Of a stretch of DNA of 14,698 nt, positions 13,332 to 14,698 are shown piece after piece; position 1 is the first letter of the stretch, and each line of letters starts with the position of its first letter. The translations under genes were made by a program, and so were the position numbers. Source of the DNA: Pseudomonadota bacterium (GTDB taxonomy: Bacteria; Pseudomonadota; Gammaproteobacteria; Xanthomonadales; Xanthomonadaceae); contig JAEWNY010000012.1 of assembly GCA_023461075.1 (NCBI GenBank), forward strand, positions 1-14,698. Reading direction: 5' to 3'. Under the pieces are notes generated by a model. The model was not told the DNA's origin, ran no database searches, and saw only the letters and a list, made by a program, of their open reading frames with translations.

Positions 13332-13658
13332 ATGCGCGGCAACATCGCCCAACTCATGCAGCAGGCGCAGAAGATGCAGGAAAACCTGCAGCGCGCACAG
13401 GAAGAACTGGCCAGCCTTGAAGTCACCGGCAATGCCGGCGGTGGCATGGTCACCGTGACGCTGACCGGCAAGATGGAATGCCGCAAGGTCCGCATCGACC
13501 CCACCGTGTTCGAGGATGCGGAAATGGCGGAGGATCTCATCGCCGCCGCGTTCAACGACGCCGTGAACAAGGCCAATGCCGCCTCCCAGGAAAAGATGGG
13601 CGCGGCGACCGCCGGCATGCCGATGCCGCCGGGCATGAAGCTGCCGGGAATGTTCTGA
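13332..13658 (+). CDS. ybaB: YbaB/EbfC family nucleoid-associated protein
   Basis: The 108-residue protein matches the YbaB/EbfC family, small homodimeric DNA-binding proteins. It shows the N-terminal helix NIAQLMQQAQKMQENLQRAQ, the central strand region (GGGMVTVTLTGKMECRKVRIDP, about 37-58) and a C-terminal helix followed by a Pro/Met/Gly-rich tail. The start ATG has a strong AGGAG (13320-13324) 7 nt upstream, the best ribosome site in this operon. It lies between dnaX and recR, the near-universal bacterial order, and its link to replication or repair is suggested by that position. Confidence 0.96.
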   Translation: MRGNIAQLMQQAQKMQENLQRAQEELASLEVTGNAGGGMVTVTLTGKMECRKVRIDPTVFEDAEMAEDLIAAAFNDAVNKANAASQEKMGAATAGMPMPPGMKLPGMF

Positions 13659-13682
13659 GACCGGCGCGCGAAGACGATTTCG

Positions 13683-14279
13683 GTGAGCGCATCCCTGCTT
13701 GAGCAGTTGATCGAAGCCCTGCGCGTGCTGCCCGGCGTGGGACAGAAATCGGCACAACGGATGGCCTACCACCTGCTGGAACGCCAGCGCGAGGGTGGGA
13801 CGCGCCTGTCCGAGGTGATGGGCGAGGCCATGGCAAAGATCGGCCATTGCGTGCGCTGCCGCGATTTCAGCGAAACCGAGACCTGCCCCACCTGCGCCAG
13901 CGCCGGCCGCGATGCCAGCGAGCTGTGCGTGGTGGAGAACCCGGCCGACCGTCTGGCGATCGAGCAGGCGACCGGTTATCGCGGACTGTATTTCGTGCTG
14001 CAGGGTCGCCTGAGCCCGCTCGATGGCATCGGGCCGGCGGAACTGGGGCTGGACCGGCTTGCCGCGCGGCTGGCCGAGGGCGAGGTGCGGGAATTGATCA
14101 TCGCCACCAATCCGACGGTCGAGGGTGAGGCGACCGCGCATTACCTGGCGCAACTGGCGCGCGCCGCCGAGGTACGTCCGAGCCGGCTGGCGCATGGGGT
14201 GCCATTGGGCGGCGAGCTGGAGTATGTCGATCGCGGCACGCTCTCGCACGCGTTCGGCAGCCGCAGCGAAATGGTCTGA
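13683..14279 (+). CDS. recR: Recombination mediator protein RecR
   Basis: The 198-residue protein works with RecO (and RecF) to load RecA at SSB-coated gaps. Domains in order are a helix-hairpin-helix (LPGVGQKSAQRMAYHLL, 16-32), a four-cysteine zinc finger (Cys56, Cys59, Cys68, Cys71), a Toprim domain starting at CVVENPAD (82-89) with the ATNPTVEGEAT stretch (141-151), and the C-terminal Walker-B-like/GGELEYVD tail (176-183). Length equals the family norm (about 200). The start is GTG at 13683, 24 bp after ybaB, and is the only start that gives the usual short N-terminus; its ribosome site (GAAG) is weak. It ends the dnaX-ybaB-recR set. Confidence 0.97.
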   Translation: MSASLLEQLIEALRVLPGVGQKSAQRMAYHLLERQREGGTRLSEVMGEAMAKIGHCVRCRDFSETETCPTCASAGRDASELCVVENPADRLAIEQATGYRGLYFVLQGRLSPLDGIGPAELGLDRLAARLAEGEVRELIIATNPTVEGEATAHYLAQLARAAEVRPSRLAHGVPLGGELEYVDRGTLSHAFGSRSEMV

Positions 14280-14292
14280 AGCGATCAAGGTT

Positions 14293-14298
14293 TAAGAT
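14293..14298 (+). promoter_or_regulatory. Possible -10 box of the HIT gene
   Basis: TAAGAT in the 53-bp recR-HIT gap matches the -10 consensus at five of six positions. It would start a transcript near 14305 with a leader of about 28 nt. No -35 hexamer is recognised upstream, so read-through from recR is an equal possibility. Confidence 0.35.
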
Positions 14299-14332
14299 CG
14301 CGGCATCCGGATCCAACGCGCGGGGCCTGCCG

Positions 14333-14680
14333 ATGAGCACCATCTTCCACAAGATCCGCGCGGGCGAGGTCCCCGCCGATATCGTCTACGAGGACGAACA
14401 CCTGTTCGCCTTCAGGGACATCGCGCCGCAGGCGCCGGTGCATGTGCTGTTCGTGCCCAAGCGCGACTTCGCCACCTTGAACGACGTGCCCGCCGATGCG
14501 CCGGAAATCATCGGCCGGCTGGCGATCGCAGCGGCCAACTACGCCAAGGCGCAGGGTGTCGATGAGGAAGGCTATCGCATCGTCATGAACTGCAATGGCG
14601 ACGGCGGCCAGACCGTGTTCCAGATCCACTTGCACCTGCTGGCCGGTGCGCCGCTCGGGCGATTCGGCACGCCGGAGTGA
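14333..14680 (+). CDS. HIT (histidine triad) family nucleotide-binding protein
   Basis: The 115-residue protein is a Hint-type hydrolase of purine nucleoside phosphoramidates by family. It opens MSTIFHKIRAGEVPADIVYEDE, the classic HinT beginning, then FRDIAPQAPVHVLFVPKR (27-44), and ends with the nucleotide-binding motif around residues 93-103 (QTVFQIHLHLL). The triad reads Gln97-x-His99-x-His101, so the first histidine of the usual HxHxH is replaced by glutamine, while His99, the nucleophile position, remains. The ATG at 14333 gives the standard start; no strong ribosome site is seen. It is co-directional with recR, 53 bp downstream, and may have its own promoter (TAAGAT). Its physiological substrate is unknown. 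Confidence 0.93.
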   Translation: MSTIFHKIRAGEVPADIVYEDEHLFAFRDIAPQAPVHVLFVPKRDFATLNDVPADAPEIIGRLAIAAANYAKAQGVDEEGYRIVMNCNGDGGQTVFQIHLHLLAGAPLGRFGTPE

Positions 14681-14698
14681 TCGCGCGGATCAGCGCGG

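Noticed and set aside
11558..13636. Very long open frame (692 codons) on the minus strand opposite dnaX and ybaB
   Set aside because: It is a shadow of GC-rich third-position bias. It shows no recognisable domain and is rich in Arg, Ala and His, while dnaX on the other strand is unmistakable.
1..14698. Mobile element, phage, CRISPR or defence system
   Set aside because: No transposase, integrase, repeat-spacer array, terminal inverted repeats or recognisable defence genes were found. Codon use appears uniform throughout.

Overview
The window looks like ordinary chromosomal core DNA from a high-GC gammaproteobacterium, most likely a Xanthomonadaceae member (Xanthomonas, Lysobacter or Luteimonas type). 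The grounds are strong G/C preference at third codon positions, a mltD-gloB-yafS-rnhA-dnaQ cluster like that of enterobacteria, a Kdo kinase (KdkA) beside a family-9 glycosyltransferase, and tRNA-Val/tRNA-Asp directly before ppiD. I see no insertion sequence, integrase, prophage gene, CRISPR array or toxin-antitoxin pair, and no convincing undescribed multi-gene system. No gene-free stretch exceeds 300 bases.

Layout. 1-337: tail of an upstream terminator, tRNA-Val(UAC), tRNA-Asp(GUC) and a rho-independent terminator. 416-2386: ppiD, a membrane-anchored periplasmic folding factor, which meets fabI tail to tail at a bidirectional terminator. 2486-5369 (minus): gloB, then a MltD-like transglycosylase (coupled by an ATGA overlap), then fabI. 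5385-7236 (plus): a YafS-like degenerate methyltransferase, rnhA and dnaQ, overlapping by 4 and 1 nt. 7258-8160 (minus): a PP2C-type Ser/Thr phosphatase and tRNA-Ser(CGA). 8264-11260: a probable lipopolysaccharide-core group with a DUF6165 protein, a heptosyltransferase-like GT9 (minus), kdkA and a metallo-beta-lactamase-fold hydrolase. 11278-11491 (minus): the 4.5S/SRP RNA and tRNA-Ser(GGA), probably one transcript. 11606-14680: dnaX, ybaB, recR and a HIT-family protein.

Themes: envelope biogenesis (PpiD, MltD, FabI, LPS-core genes), DNA replication and repair (RNase HI, DnaQ, DnaX, YbaB, RecR), and translation or export RNAs (four tRNAs and SRP RNA). Most interesting for follow-up are several -10 boxes placed so that transcription should start at or beside the start codon (yafS, kdkA, dnaX), the 22-bp tail-to-tail coding overlap of DUF6165 and GT9, the coupled KdkA/MBL pair, a HIT motif lacking its first histidine, and the tRNA-Ser/ffs unit divergent from dnaX.
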